From Krasilnikovozyma curviuscula (lineage: Eukaryota > Basidiomycota > Tremellomycetes > Cystofilobasidiales > Mrakiaceae): DNA of 64,000 bases. This document shows positions 34,545 through 44,668 of the stretch, piece after piece (position 1 is the stretch's first letter; every line of letters begins with the position of its first letter). Below the pieces are notes generated by a model, which ran no database searches, was not told where the DNA came from, and saw only the letters and a program-made list of their open reading frames with translations. Both the position numbers and the translations under genes were made by a program. The stretch spans positions 49,273 to 113,272 of the forward strand of contig MVAQ01000043.1 in NCBI GenBank assembly GCA_014825775.1, given 5' to 3'.

Positions 34545-37500
34545 TCAACCTTCAACCTTCTTTTCTGAGTGGGTATCATCTTCATGATCATCTCCATCAT
34601 CTTTCTTGTTCTTGGCTTTGTTGTCTTCCTTCTTTTCATCCTTCTTGTCATCCTTCTTATCATCCTTCTTGCTCTCGGTACCGCCAGACGCCTTTCCAGA
34701 CGAAGCTGAAGAAGTTTCGCCTTGACCGCTGGAGAACCTGAAGATATCCTGTCCATGAGAGTCTTGTTCGTGGACTAATGTCATTTTCCTATAGCACCAA
34801 CGAAGTACGCGTGAGTCCTCCTCGATGACAGCGACAGCAGCGTCAACACCTTAATAAAGAAGGCCACTCACTGCATATCTGTGATGAAGTTTTCAAGTTT
34901 AGTGTTTTTCGAGTGTCGCGATTTACGTCCGAGGTTGTCGAGGAACGGAATCTTATTCAAGAGGAAATCTGCAGGTAAAGTTGGCCAGTTAGTCTGTTCA
35001 AGTGTGCATTGATAAAGGATAAAACTCACAAGCAAAGGCAACAACAATCGTGACACCGAAACAGTAACACCAGATTTTCACAACAGTGACGACTGAGGTA
35101 TGTCCTCCGCCTGCTGACGCAGCACCACCGATCCAACCGAATATCGTGAAGAGTGTTGCTAAAGCATCGACGAGGAAGACGGCACCAACCAACTGCCAGC
35201 TTGGCCAGACGAATCCTCCGCTCTCTGGACCTGAAAACACAGAAGTTCAATCAGAAGGTATACGTCGCAGCGAACAGTCCAATATCCACTTACCAATAGA
35301 CAAACGCGTGATGAAGATCACCCAAGATTCGGTAAGAGCCACCTCCAGGAACAAGATCTCTTGAGTAGAGCCGAAGTTCTGGGTGACACCTCCTGAAGGT
35401 AGGAACAATGTGCCTCTGACGATCCAAGTACCAGCAGCTAATAGTAGTCCCATGATGGTTGAAATGATCCAAACCTTTGGAAGCTGCCATTCGACTGGCT
35501 TTCGGGCGAAAGGCGCGTTGTCGCTGAGAAAATTGCGAGTCAGCAACCTTCGGTTGAAGGAGTACATGAAAGAACTCACTAGGCAATAGCAAGAGTTCCA
35601 ACATCAGCGAAAAGGGCAAGGAAGACAATTAAGTCGGCCCGGATCGTCTCATTCAAAATGATCATTGACAGCATCAAGTACACCTCGAGATGTATACACA
35701 GCGCTATTCGATAGACGATGTACGCCTTCATTCGGTGGAAAATTTGACGAGCCGTCTTGATAGCAAGAATCATGGTTGATAGACCCTCATCTGCGAGTTT
35801 GAAGCAGGGTAAGTATTAGATAGAACGAAGGGAGGATGAACGGCTCTTCTCACCTAGGAAAACAACGTCTGCAGCTGAGCGCGCCGCATCTGAGGCACCT
35901 TCAACAGCAATACCGCAATCTGCTTTCTTCAGCGAGGGTGCATCATTGACTGGCAGATTAAGGAGAGAGGCAACAGTGAGCAGTAGAATGGATGAAGATT
36001 GAGCCACTCTAACTTACCTCCGTCACCCGTCATGGCAGTAAGATGTCCTCTCTGTTGAAGCATTTGTACAACCTTGTATTTGTGTTCAGGGAAGACTTCT
36101 GCGAATCCGTCGGCAGCTTCAATGAAGTCGTGAACCTCTGATCCGGTCAAGGATCCCCCAATGAGTTTCTCAGAGTCGTACACGTTGACGCCTAGTCCAA
36201 GCTGCTTGCAGACCTCAATGGCAATAGCAACAGCTATAGAAGAATCCAGTCAGCGTTGACTGGAATGAACAAGTGGCGGAAGAATAAAGAGAAAAAATAA
36301 GCAGGCGACATCGGCTTACCATCACCAGTGAGCATCTACGACGACCCCAAGGCCTTTGTCAGCGGGGACTGTTACATTCTTACCAAAGAGTGATGACTCA
36401 CCTTGATTGAGACTCCAAGTTCAATAGCGTCGGCAATGGTGGATCGGGTGTCACCACGAGGAGGATCACTCATTGAGAGTAGACCAAGCAGCTGCCATTC
36501 TCCGCTTCCTTCCTTCACAGCAATACCAAGTGACTTGAAGCCTCTTTGTGCGAACTCTTTTGATTTACTTCTGAATTCGTCTACAGTTTCAGCGGGGAAG
36601 TTCTGGAGTTTGAGGATGGCATTGGCGGCGCCTTTGCAAACCGTGTACTTCTTGCCTTCTTTTTCGACTTCAGCTTGGATCAGTTTGTTGACAGGGTTGA
36701 AAGGAGAGAATTTGGTGGTTTTCCAACCAGACTTCAAGTTCTCTTGTGCACCGGGGAAATCCTTCAAACCGATGATGGTAACTGTGTGAAGAGTGAAGCA
36801 GTCAGCTCCATTCAATGTTCCAACGGTTGAGACATACAAACCTTTGTCGATAGGATCCAGGGACTTTACGTTGTGGGAAGAGGCAAGAACACCCACAGTC
36901 ATGAGCCAATCCTTGTCTACGTCTTTGCAACACCAGGGGTCATTCAAAGAGAGTTTGTTTGCCTACAGCCAGAATATGTTTTAGTCAGATGGATCACAAT
37001 AGCAGCAAAGAGATTGCGTCCACTGACTGTCAAAGTTCCAGTTTTATCTGTGCAGAGCATGTCAACTCCAGCCAAGCTTTCAATTGCAGTGAGCTTCTGG
37101 ACAATAGCCTTCTTGGAAGCGAGGAAAGACGCTCCGACGGCCATGGTGGTAGTAGTGACGACAGGAAGACCAACAGGGACACCAATGATGAAGAATATCA
37201 AGGCATAAATGAGAAGATTGTTTTCTTTCGGAGTTGAAATGTTGATACCGCGGAAGAAACCACCAATCCAGACAGCGAAGATGAAGAAAAACACGATGAC
37301 GAGGAGGGCTGTTCCAATTCCGCCGAGGACGATCTGAAAGTGACCCGTCTCATTCGAGTTGGTAACAAGGCTGGCAGTTTTACCTTGAATCAAGAACATA
37401 GTAGCCGAGGAAAGGTTAGCTGAGATCGGGATAAGATCAGACATGCGTGTCGTGCACTTACCGACGAAGGATTGTTTAGCTGGGCAAGCAACAACACCGA

Positions 37501-38938
37501 GACATTTGCCCCGTTTAATTTGACAGGTGTAGAATGCAATTTCAGAGACATATTTGTCGACCGCAAGTGATTCACCGGTAATGGCACTGTGATGAGACCG
37601 AACAATAAAGCATCCGTTCGGCGAGCATGCTTAGAAATCTCCAAACTTACCTCTGGTCAACAGCACAAAGAGAAGGACCTTTGTCTTCTTGCGCATCCTC
37701 ATCGTCGTCAGAATCGTGGTGGTCCGAGTCCGACCCGTTGTCTTGATGCTGTTTCTTTTTCGGCGACTCTTTTTTCTCCTCCTTGGGTCTGCCCTTCTCG
37801 CGGTCTTCATACGAGCACAAGATCTTGCAATCAGCTGGGATAGTCGAGCCTGTTTGAATTGGGGAGGATAAGGTTAGTTTTGAGTAAAGCCAAATGCAAG
37901 GTCGATGTCTGCGTCAATTACCTTCTTCCAAAATAACAATGTCACCAATGACCAGCTCTCGGGCTTCAATTTCTTGTTCTTTACTATCTCTGATAACCCA
38001 TGCTTTCATAGCGATTCCAGCCTTCAGCTGCGCAACGATATCACCAGCTTGTTTTTCCTGGTACCAACTGGAGAATGTTATTGTCAGGCAAGGAACACGA
38101 GTACAGGAATTGATCTAACGAACCCAACGAAAGCATTCCCCATCAAAATTCCGATGATGACACCGAAATCGATCCTAAATATTTCAGACGAAGCGCAGAC
38201 GAAGCGCAAGACCGAGTTCGGTTGCGATGTGAGTTTATCACGACTGAGTGAGTATACTGATTGCATCGATAATTAACAAATTTACATACCAATCTTGAAG
38301 ACCAGCAGCAAGTACTACAGCCACTTCCATCATGTACAGTATGGGGCCTCTGAAGTACGACAAGAACTTGAGGAACTGGTTCTCCTTTGGGCTCTCCAAC
38401 TCGTTGTACCCGAAGCCCGATCGCCGACCATCAATTTCACCTGACGGCAAGCCTTTCAAATCAGTTCCCAGCCAGTCTTGGGGAATCTGAATGCGAGGAG
38501 AAAAAATAAAGGGGGGAGATTGTTAGCCACCAAAACAAATGACCTCATGGGTGAGGGGGGACGAAAAACGCCGGAGGGGATCGTAGACGACGGAACTGAC
38601 CTGCTTGTCCTTCTCTTCGCCAACTCTGACTTTTTTGAATGGTGGGTACCACTGGCGCCTCATCTCAACTTTGTCATCGTCGTCGGAGCTGTCGTCCTTC
38701 TTGGAATCGAGCTTCTTCGCTTCGTCCTGTGCGAAACGCAACAGGATTTCGTATTCGTCCCCATTATCGTACGCTAAGCAATAATTTAAATTCAGCAACG
38801 AATATTATATGGGAGAAAAGCTGTACTTAGTAGGAACTTACCATGCGAACGATCTTCCTTCTCTCGAGCTTCCTCACCCTCTGGATCCCCATTTTCCGGG
38901 TCGTCCTTCTTATTATTCTTCCTGTGCAGAATAGCCAT
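34545..38938 (-). CDS. PMA1: Plasma-membrane H+-ATPase, P-type IIIA
   Basis: It pumps protons out across the plasma membrane using ATP and so powers nutrient uptake. Many exons run from ATG 38938 ([20 protein letters not shown]) to TGA 34545-34547. The phosphorylation motif is [11 protein letters not shown] (near 37030-37060) and the actuator motif is DQSAITGES. The hinge [20 protein letters not shown], with [17 protein letters not shown], is diagnostic for H+-ATPases. Helix 5-6 residues appear as [20 protein letters not shown] and [19 protein letters not shown]. Two oddities are a charged insertion in the actuator domain (about 37676-37810) and a Lys/Asp-rich C-terminal tail (34560-34690). 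The usual autoinhibitory end is otherwise recognisable from [14 protein letters not shown] onward. Identification is secure; many intron borders are approximate. Confidence 0.92.
34630..34690 (-). repeat. Degenerate 12-bp repeat in the PMA1 3' coding end
   Basis: On the plus strand, copies of CATCCTTCTTRT follow each other and code for repeated KKDD/KKDE units in the C-terminal tail of the ATPase. Such tracts can change copy number by slippage. Confidence 0.6.
37676..37810 (-). other. Charged insertion in the PMA1 actuator domain
   Basis: About 45 residues, beginning [19 protein letters not shown] and continuing through [17 protein letters not shown], lie between IPADCKILC and SLCAVDQSAITGES. 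Ascomycete H+-ATPases have only a few residues there. All codons are in frame within one exon, so it is not a missed intron. Confidence 0.75.
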
Positions 38939-39627
38939 TATCCAATGACTTTCTTCAAACTTCTTGTGTGTGTGATGTTGGCAATGATGGTTAGAAGAAA
39001 GAACTGAGATGAATTTGCATCTAAAACGTCGGGGTCGCCACGTCTTTATCCCGCTCTCCTCTCTCAGGAACGTCTATCTATACGATTCGCCAGCCTATGT
39101 CATTGCCCCTGAGAGATCTATTTCGGGAATTCGCAAATGGAGTCCAATGCATTGCGCCCGCACCACCAGTGAGCGTGATGAGACGATGACAACTAACCAA
39201 CCTTTCACTCCACAAACCAAAACAGACGGCGCGTCATAAACCAAATTTGGACTCTGATTAGATAAGGATCGTTGTGCCTAACGTCCCGTGTTTGGGAGCA
39301 TTAGGCGTTATTGGTTCACAGTAGAAGAGATGAGACCCTGTCTTAAGGTTGATAAATAGTAGTAAACGTTGATAGAGGACTTTTAATGAAGGGAAAGAGA
39401 AGTTCGTAGGTTCGCATTTCATAGACAGAGCCCAGAGTTGTTGAGAAGTCATCATAAAGTTGTTCATAAAGAATTTCGTTATCTAACTTCTTAAATCAAG
39501 TTGAAAGAAGTTGATCATGCCGTCTGCGAGCATTACTCGCCGGGTCCGGAGTGCCTCATAGTCTAGGGCGATATCCGAATTTCCCAGATCATTTCAGTTC
39601 ATAAAGCTTCTGTTAACTCAAGGTTAC
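38939..39627. other. PMA1 upstream region and NAA20 3' region
   Basis: This 689-bp stretch holds the PMA1 promoter and 5' leader (minus strand) and the end of NAA20. On the minus strand a CCAAT word lies at about 39312-39308. Open frames here are short and lack fungal exon character, so I call no gene. Its length fits the large promoter of a highly expressed gene. Confidence 0.45.
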
Positions 39628-40736
39628 TTAGAACCAGACTTGAGACGGGTCGACGAGGAATTCGCGCCCGTTTTCTCGTATTGATTTCTGTTCGGTGTCC
39701 AGTGAGAGCGGTTTCCGCATGTCTGAGGTGAGGTTGCACGAAGACGGATGAGAAATGCCGGTCAATGAAGCTGAGATTCAGAGCTGAAGACATAACGACT
39801 TGTTCAAAGACAGTTGCACTCACCGAAAGCGTCTTCTTCATCCTTCCCACCTTTCCCACCTACGCCAGCGGTATAGTACCCTTCCACTCGCCGATATACC
39901 GTGTACCCAAGCTTTTCATACAGCGTTATCTATATTCAAGTATTCAAGAGGAGAACGCCTTCAGATTGTCGCTTTCAGTGTCTCAACAACAAGAAAGAGA
40001 AACTTACGCCGACATGATTGTTGCACCTGACAAAAAGATCCACAAAGTAGCCTCCACCAGCCTCATTACCCCTCCCACCTCTCCTCTCCTTTCTGGGCTT
40101 CGCATTTCCTTCCTCGTCCAAGTCAAAGAGCGTGCCTTCTTCGTACAGCGGGATGTCGGACGCCTTTTCCAGGTCCGCCATGAGAGACGAGGCGAGGCCC
40201 AGGTGACGGTATTCAGGTGCGACAGTGAGTGCTGTAACATGGCCGTGATGGTCTTTCCTGTTACCTTCGGATTTGCCTATGACTATATGGTTGCAGAGGC
40301 ATTCATTAGACAACGCGAGAGAGCGTCGACGACCGGGAAAACGCACCGTATCCTGCCATGCCTGCTTTCCCACTGGGGGGTAGACATGCAATACACATCG
40401 ACGGCCATCGGGAAAGGTAGGAGAGGTAGAATTGTATCGAGTACTGGTATAAAAAACCGACAGTGCAGAGCCAGGAGTATGAAGAGTGCGTCAGAAAGTC
40501 AGAATTTTTGGTCACTGGTTGAGATTCAATCAGTAAAGACGAGAAACGAGCTTACAGTTTCAGTGAAGACATCGATGTTGCTACGAATCAACAAAAGGAA
40601 GAGGGCCAGAGGTATAGACAAGCGAGAATCAGCGGTCAGCCCATCGTCAATCCCAAAAAGAACAGATGACAGACTAAACTCACACATTGTTGAACTCGAA
40701 AAGATCTGTTGCTCTGAAAGGACGTAGTATCGACAT
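39628..40736 (-). CDS. NAT3: NatB N-terminal acetyltransferase catalytic subunit Naa20
   Basis: It acetylates the N-terminus of proteins beginning Met-Asp, Met-Glu, Met-Asn or Met-Gln, together with the auxiliary subunit Naa25/Mdm20. Exon 1 gives MSILRPFRATDLFEFNN (ATG 40736). The GNAT core is HGHVTALTVAPEYRHLGLAS (acetyl-CoA loop; the usual Q/R-x-x-G-x-G/A pattern reads RHLGLA), then YFVDLFVRCNNHVG and ITLYEKLGYTVYRRVEGYYT. The last exon reads DMRKPLSLDTEQKSIRENGR and ends VDPSQVWF, TAA 39628-39630. This tail is diagnostic for Naa20. An insertion of about 32 residues splits the domain before the YFVDLFVR strand. It is divergent from GUT2, 579 bp apart. Confidence 0.9.
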
Positions 40737-41315
40737 TTTCTTGATATCAGATTGCTGTTACAGAGTCGTTTCGACCTCCGTAGCTGAACGGAGAGCCAGA
40801 GCAGGTGGCGTGCGGTCAGAGGAACATAGTCTAACTTTATCTCAGTTTTGAGACTGTAGGGAAGTGGATGGGTAAAAAAGTAGATCCAGAGTTCTTTCCA
40901 AAGGCGGCGGCACCCCTCTGCATATTTTTTTTACGTGTTTGTGTCGCTCAGCCTGGCCGCTTTCCACCCGGTAGGCGTCCCGGACCGCTGCTGCCATCAA
41001 TATCTGTTGCAGCACTGGATTGATGGAAACGTTCTTCACCCTTGAAAGATCAAGCCAAAGCGACTCCGAGATCCATCTGGTTTGGTAAGTGAGATGGATC
41101 TTGGTGTGAACAAGGCTGCGATGATCTCTCGTAGTGCTTCCGGTAACGTCATTAGGAGCTCATAACCTTTTTTTTTTTACCCCCTTTTGTTTGGAATCCA
41201 ACCACCACAATCCACGTTCTACAGAATCCGACTTACTGGATCCAGTGGATACAAGGGAAAACACTTACTCAATCAACCTATCCAACACAAAAAAAGAAAC
41301 TAACAGGTTGGACGA
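40737..41315. other. Divergent promoter region of NAA20 and GUT2
   Basis: This 579-bp spacer between divergent start codons contains a T-run at about 41168-41177 and an AAAAAAGAAA tract just before the GUT2 start. I see no gene in it. Confidence 0.5.
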
Positions 41316-44300
41316 ATGTTTCGCCAGCTTTCTTCACGTCGTATCGTGGCTGGCTCATCAGCCATCCTGGTAGCAGGAGCAGCCTACTCTCTTTTCCCGT
41401 CAGCATCTTTGGACTCCCCTACAGCCCAGAAACGAAAGTATACCCGTCCAGGTCCACTATGGTCTCCTCCCACTCGAGCGCAGATGATTGCGTCCCTCAA
41501 AGCATCAGGTGTCGTGCCAGAGAGGCTCAGATCAGGGACTGACCCAAAGGAGGAAGAGATCTTTGATCTCTTAATCGTCGGTGGTGGTGCTACCGGTGCC
41601 GGTACCGCTCTCGATGCTGCGAGCAGAGGACTCAAGGTCGGTCTCGTAGAACGTGACGACTTCAGCAGTGGTGAATACCTTTCCCTTCTCAGTGACTTGA
41701 CGCATCGTCCCTCTCAATCTGACTAAGCCTTTTGCCACTTTTTCAGGAACTTCATCCAAATCAACCAAGCTTGTTCGCATACCCTTTCTTCTTTCGTGCT
41801 GCTGATAGCTCTTAACTAACTTCACTCTACTTTCTCCGTTTTCGCCATCCTCCGAATTCGTATGACTCACCACATCTATAACCCGATCAACACTTTCATA
41901 TCACAACATGCACTCTTATCTGCTGCTCTCCGGATGATTTTAATGTTGGGATCGCCACTTGGCCTCTCCATAGGTCCACGGTGGAGTGAGGTATTTGCAG
42001 AAGGCTATCTTTGAGCTCGACTACGAACAATGGAAGCTCGTCAAGGAAGCTCTCAAGGAAAGAAGAGTCTTCTTGGAAACTGCTCCATACTTGAGTGCGA
42101 TGTTGCCGTGCGTCCCAATCTCAACTTGTTTTCCAAATACAACGTCAAAAAGGTTGTTGTACGAAAAGTTGAATTCTTTACCACTTTGTATTATAGAATC
42201 CTACTTCCAGTCTACACCTACTGGCAGCTCCCCTACTTCTTTGCAGGCACCAAGCTGTACGACATCCTCGCTGGCTCCGACGCAGGCGCTGGCTCATACC
42301 TCATGGGCAAGGGCAAGACAATGGATTCCTTCCCTATGCTCAAGTCTGAGGGTCTCAAGGGTTCTGTTGTTTACTACGATGGTATGTTTTTCTCTCCTTC
42401 AATTTTTTTTTTTCATTCGAGTGTTAGGCTGGCTTGCTGGCTGAACCGCGTGGCGATCGCGTAATTGCTCTACAACGTCACTCACTCCTTCATTTATTTT
42501 TATTTTTATTTTTCTCTTTGGTCCTCGTCTTCACCGCGATACACAGGCCAGCACAATGATTCGAGAATGAACATGGCCTTGATTATGACTGCTGTCCACC
42601 ACGGAGCGACCGCTGCCAACTACACTGAGGTCGTCGCTCTCAATAAAGGTCCTGACGGAAAGCTCTGTGGTGCGAGGTTGAAGGACGTCTTGACAGGCGA
42701 CGAGTGGGATGTCAAGGCTAAGGTGACTAGTTTCTCTCTTATCTTTCTCCTGATTCCTTCTCGCTCACGTCTATCCCTTGCTTTCCGACAGGGTATCATT
42801 AACGCGACTGGTCCATTTGCAGACGGCCTCCGAAAGCTTGACGACCCAACGGTACAGCAGATCGTCGCCCCATCTTCCGGAGTGCACATCACGTTACCCA
42901 ACTACTATGGCCCCAAGTCGATGGGCCTACTCGACCCAGCGACATCGGATGGTAGAGTCATCTTCTTCCTGCCCTGGCAAGGCAACGTCATCGCTGGAAC
43001 CACCGACGCACCAACCAGCTTGAGCCAGAATCCAAACCCGAGCGAGGAGGATATTATGTGGATTTTGAACGAGGTCAAGAACTACTTGAGCCCCGACGTC
43101 AAAGTAAGACGTGGTGATGTCCTCTCTGCGTGGAGCGGTATCAGGCCGTTGGTCAAGGATCCAGCCGCAAAAGATACCCAGAGTTTGGTCAGAAACCACT
43201 TAATCAATGTATCAGAGAGTGGCCTTTTGACGAGTGAGTAGTCTTTCTTTTTTCAGCGGTAAACTTGGACGGGAAAATATTAGACTGACAAATCTCTCCG
43301 CGCACCTCGCAGTATCCGGTGGTAAGTGGACCACTTACAGAGCCATGGCGGAGGAAACGGTTGATCGAGCTGTGAAGGAGTACAACCTGAAGCCTAAGGG
43401 TCCTTGCGACACCGACCACATCAAATTGCTCGGTGCCCACGGTTGGACTCCGCTCATGTTCATCAAGCTCATCCAACAGGTAATTCTTCTCTTGACCATC
43501 GCTTTTGAGGGATTGATGTTGACAACAGCCACTTTGCTTACTTTCTTTTCAGTTCGGTCTTGAAACTGATGTAGCTAAGCACTTGGCGGAGAACTACGGT
43601 GACAGGGCTTGGACGATATGTTCAATGGCTGAACCTACCGGGTTACGATGGCCTTTGCACGGTGTTCGCATGGCTCCTGCTTACCCCTTCATAGAAGCTG
43701 AATGTCGCTACGCGTGTAGATTTGAGTAAGCTGAATATGGAGCTTCAAGCGTAGCGTAACGTTACTGACCTCAACATGTCATTTTCAGGTACGCTCAACA
43801 TGCTGCTGATTTCCTTGGTCGACGTGCTCGTTTGAGTTTCTTGGATTGTGATGCTGCTTTGGATGCTCTTCCAAGAGTTATTGAGATTATGGGCGAAGAA
43901 CTTGGCTGGAACAAGTCCACTTACGATACTGAGTTCGCTCACGCTTTGGAATACCTGAAGAGCATGGGTCTTTCTGCGTGAGCACAACCCACTTCTGTTT
44001 CATTTCGAAAATGGACTGGTGTTTACTTGTCTTTTGCTTGATCTGTTTAGCGACAAGTACGACTTGAAGTTTGGCGACATCCCACGAATCCACGCCAAAG
44101 TCGTTCCAAAGGCTCCAACCCACGACGAAGAGGTCGCGTTCTCCAGAGCTTCGTTTACTCCAGCTGAAGTACTCAAGCTTCAGGAGAGATTCAGAAATCT
44201 CGATTTTGACCACGACAACCAAATCACTGTGGCTGATCTTCAGCATGCAATGGCCAAAATGGGCTACGCTAATGCAACCCACGAGCAGGTCGAGAACATC

Positions 44301-44537
44301 CTTGCTGAGGTTGACTATGACAGGAACGGAGCTATCTTCTTCGATGATTTCTTAGACGTGAGTAACTTTTGCACTTGAGGCCTGATGTTTTCATAGCTGA
44401 CACGCCTTTCTTTTGAAGATTGCCGCTGGACTTAAGGAACTTCACATCGAGACTGCCTTCTCGAACTTCACTCTCGGTGACGACTCTAACATCATCGGAT
44501 CCAAAACGCAGACGGAGAGATTGAGTGGAGGAGCTTA
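41316..44537 (+). CDS. GUT2: Mitochondrial FAD glycerol-3-phosphate dehydrogenase with EF-hands
   Basis: It oxidises glycerol-3-phosphate to dihydroxyacetone phosphate on the outer face of the inner mitochondrial membrane and passes electrons to ubiquinone. The N-terminus ([20 protein letters not shown]) is a mitochondrial presequence with a membrane segment. The FAD motif is [20 protein letters not shown], followed by [11 protein letters not shown]. Further signatures are [40 protein letters not shown] (joined across an intron) and [18 protein letters not shown]. The C-terminal part carries two EF-hands, loops [12 protein letters not shown] and [12 protein letters not shown]. This resembles animal GPD2, whereas the Saccharomyces Gut2 lacks EF-hands. 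A small exon (about 41748-41780) and a 200-base intron with a GTTCGC donor lie near 41780-41970. Stop TAA 44535-44537. Confidence 0.93.
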
Positions 44538-44668
44538 AGCATTTCAAGAGAGGGAAACCCCACATATTCTCCAACCAAATACATCTTAGACTGTAGAATT
44601 GACTATCCTACGACTTTGAACGGACAATTCTTTACTCATATAATAACTTATCGTATTCCATTTCCCCC

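Noticed and set aside
39009..39467. Two small open frames upstream of PMA1
   Set aside because: They are short, overlap the probable promoter, and have no fungal exon features or known motifs.
39765..40727. Open frame of 320 codons on the plus strand
   Set aside because: It is antisense to the NAA20 gene, whose exons carry family motifs across the same bases. The plus-strand product resembles no known domain.
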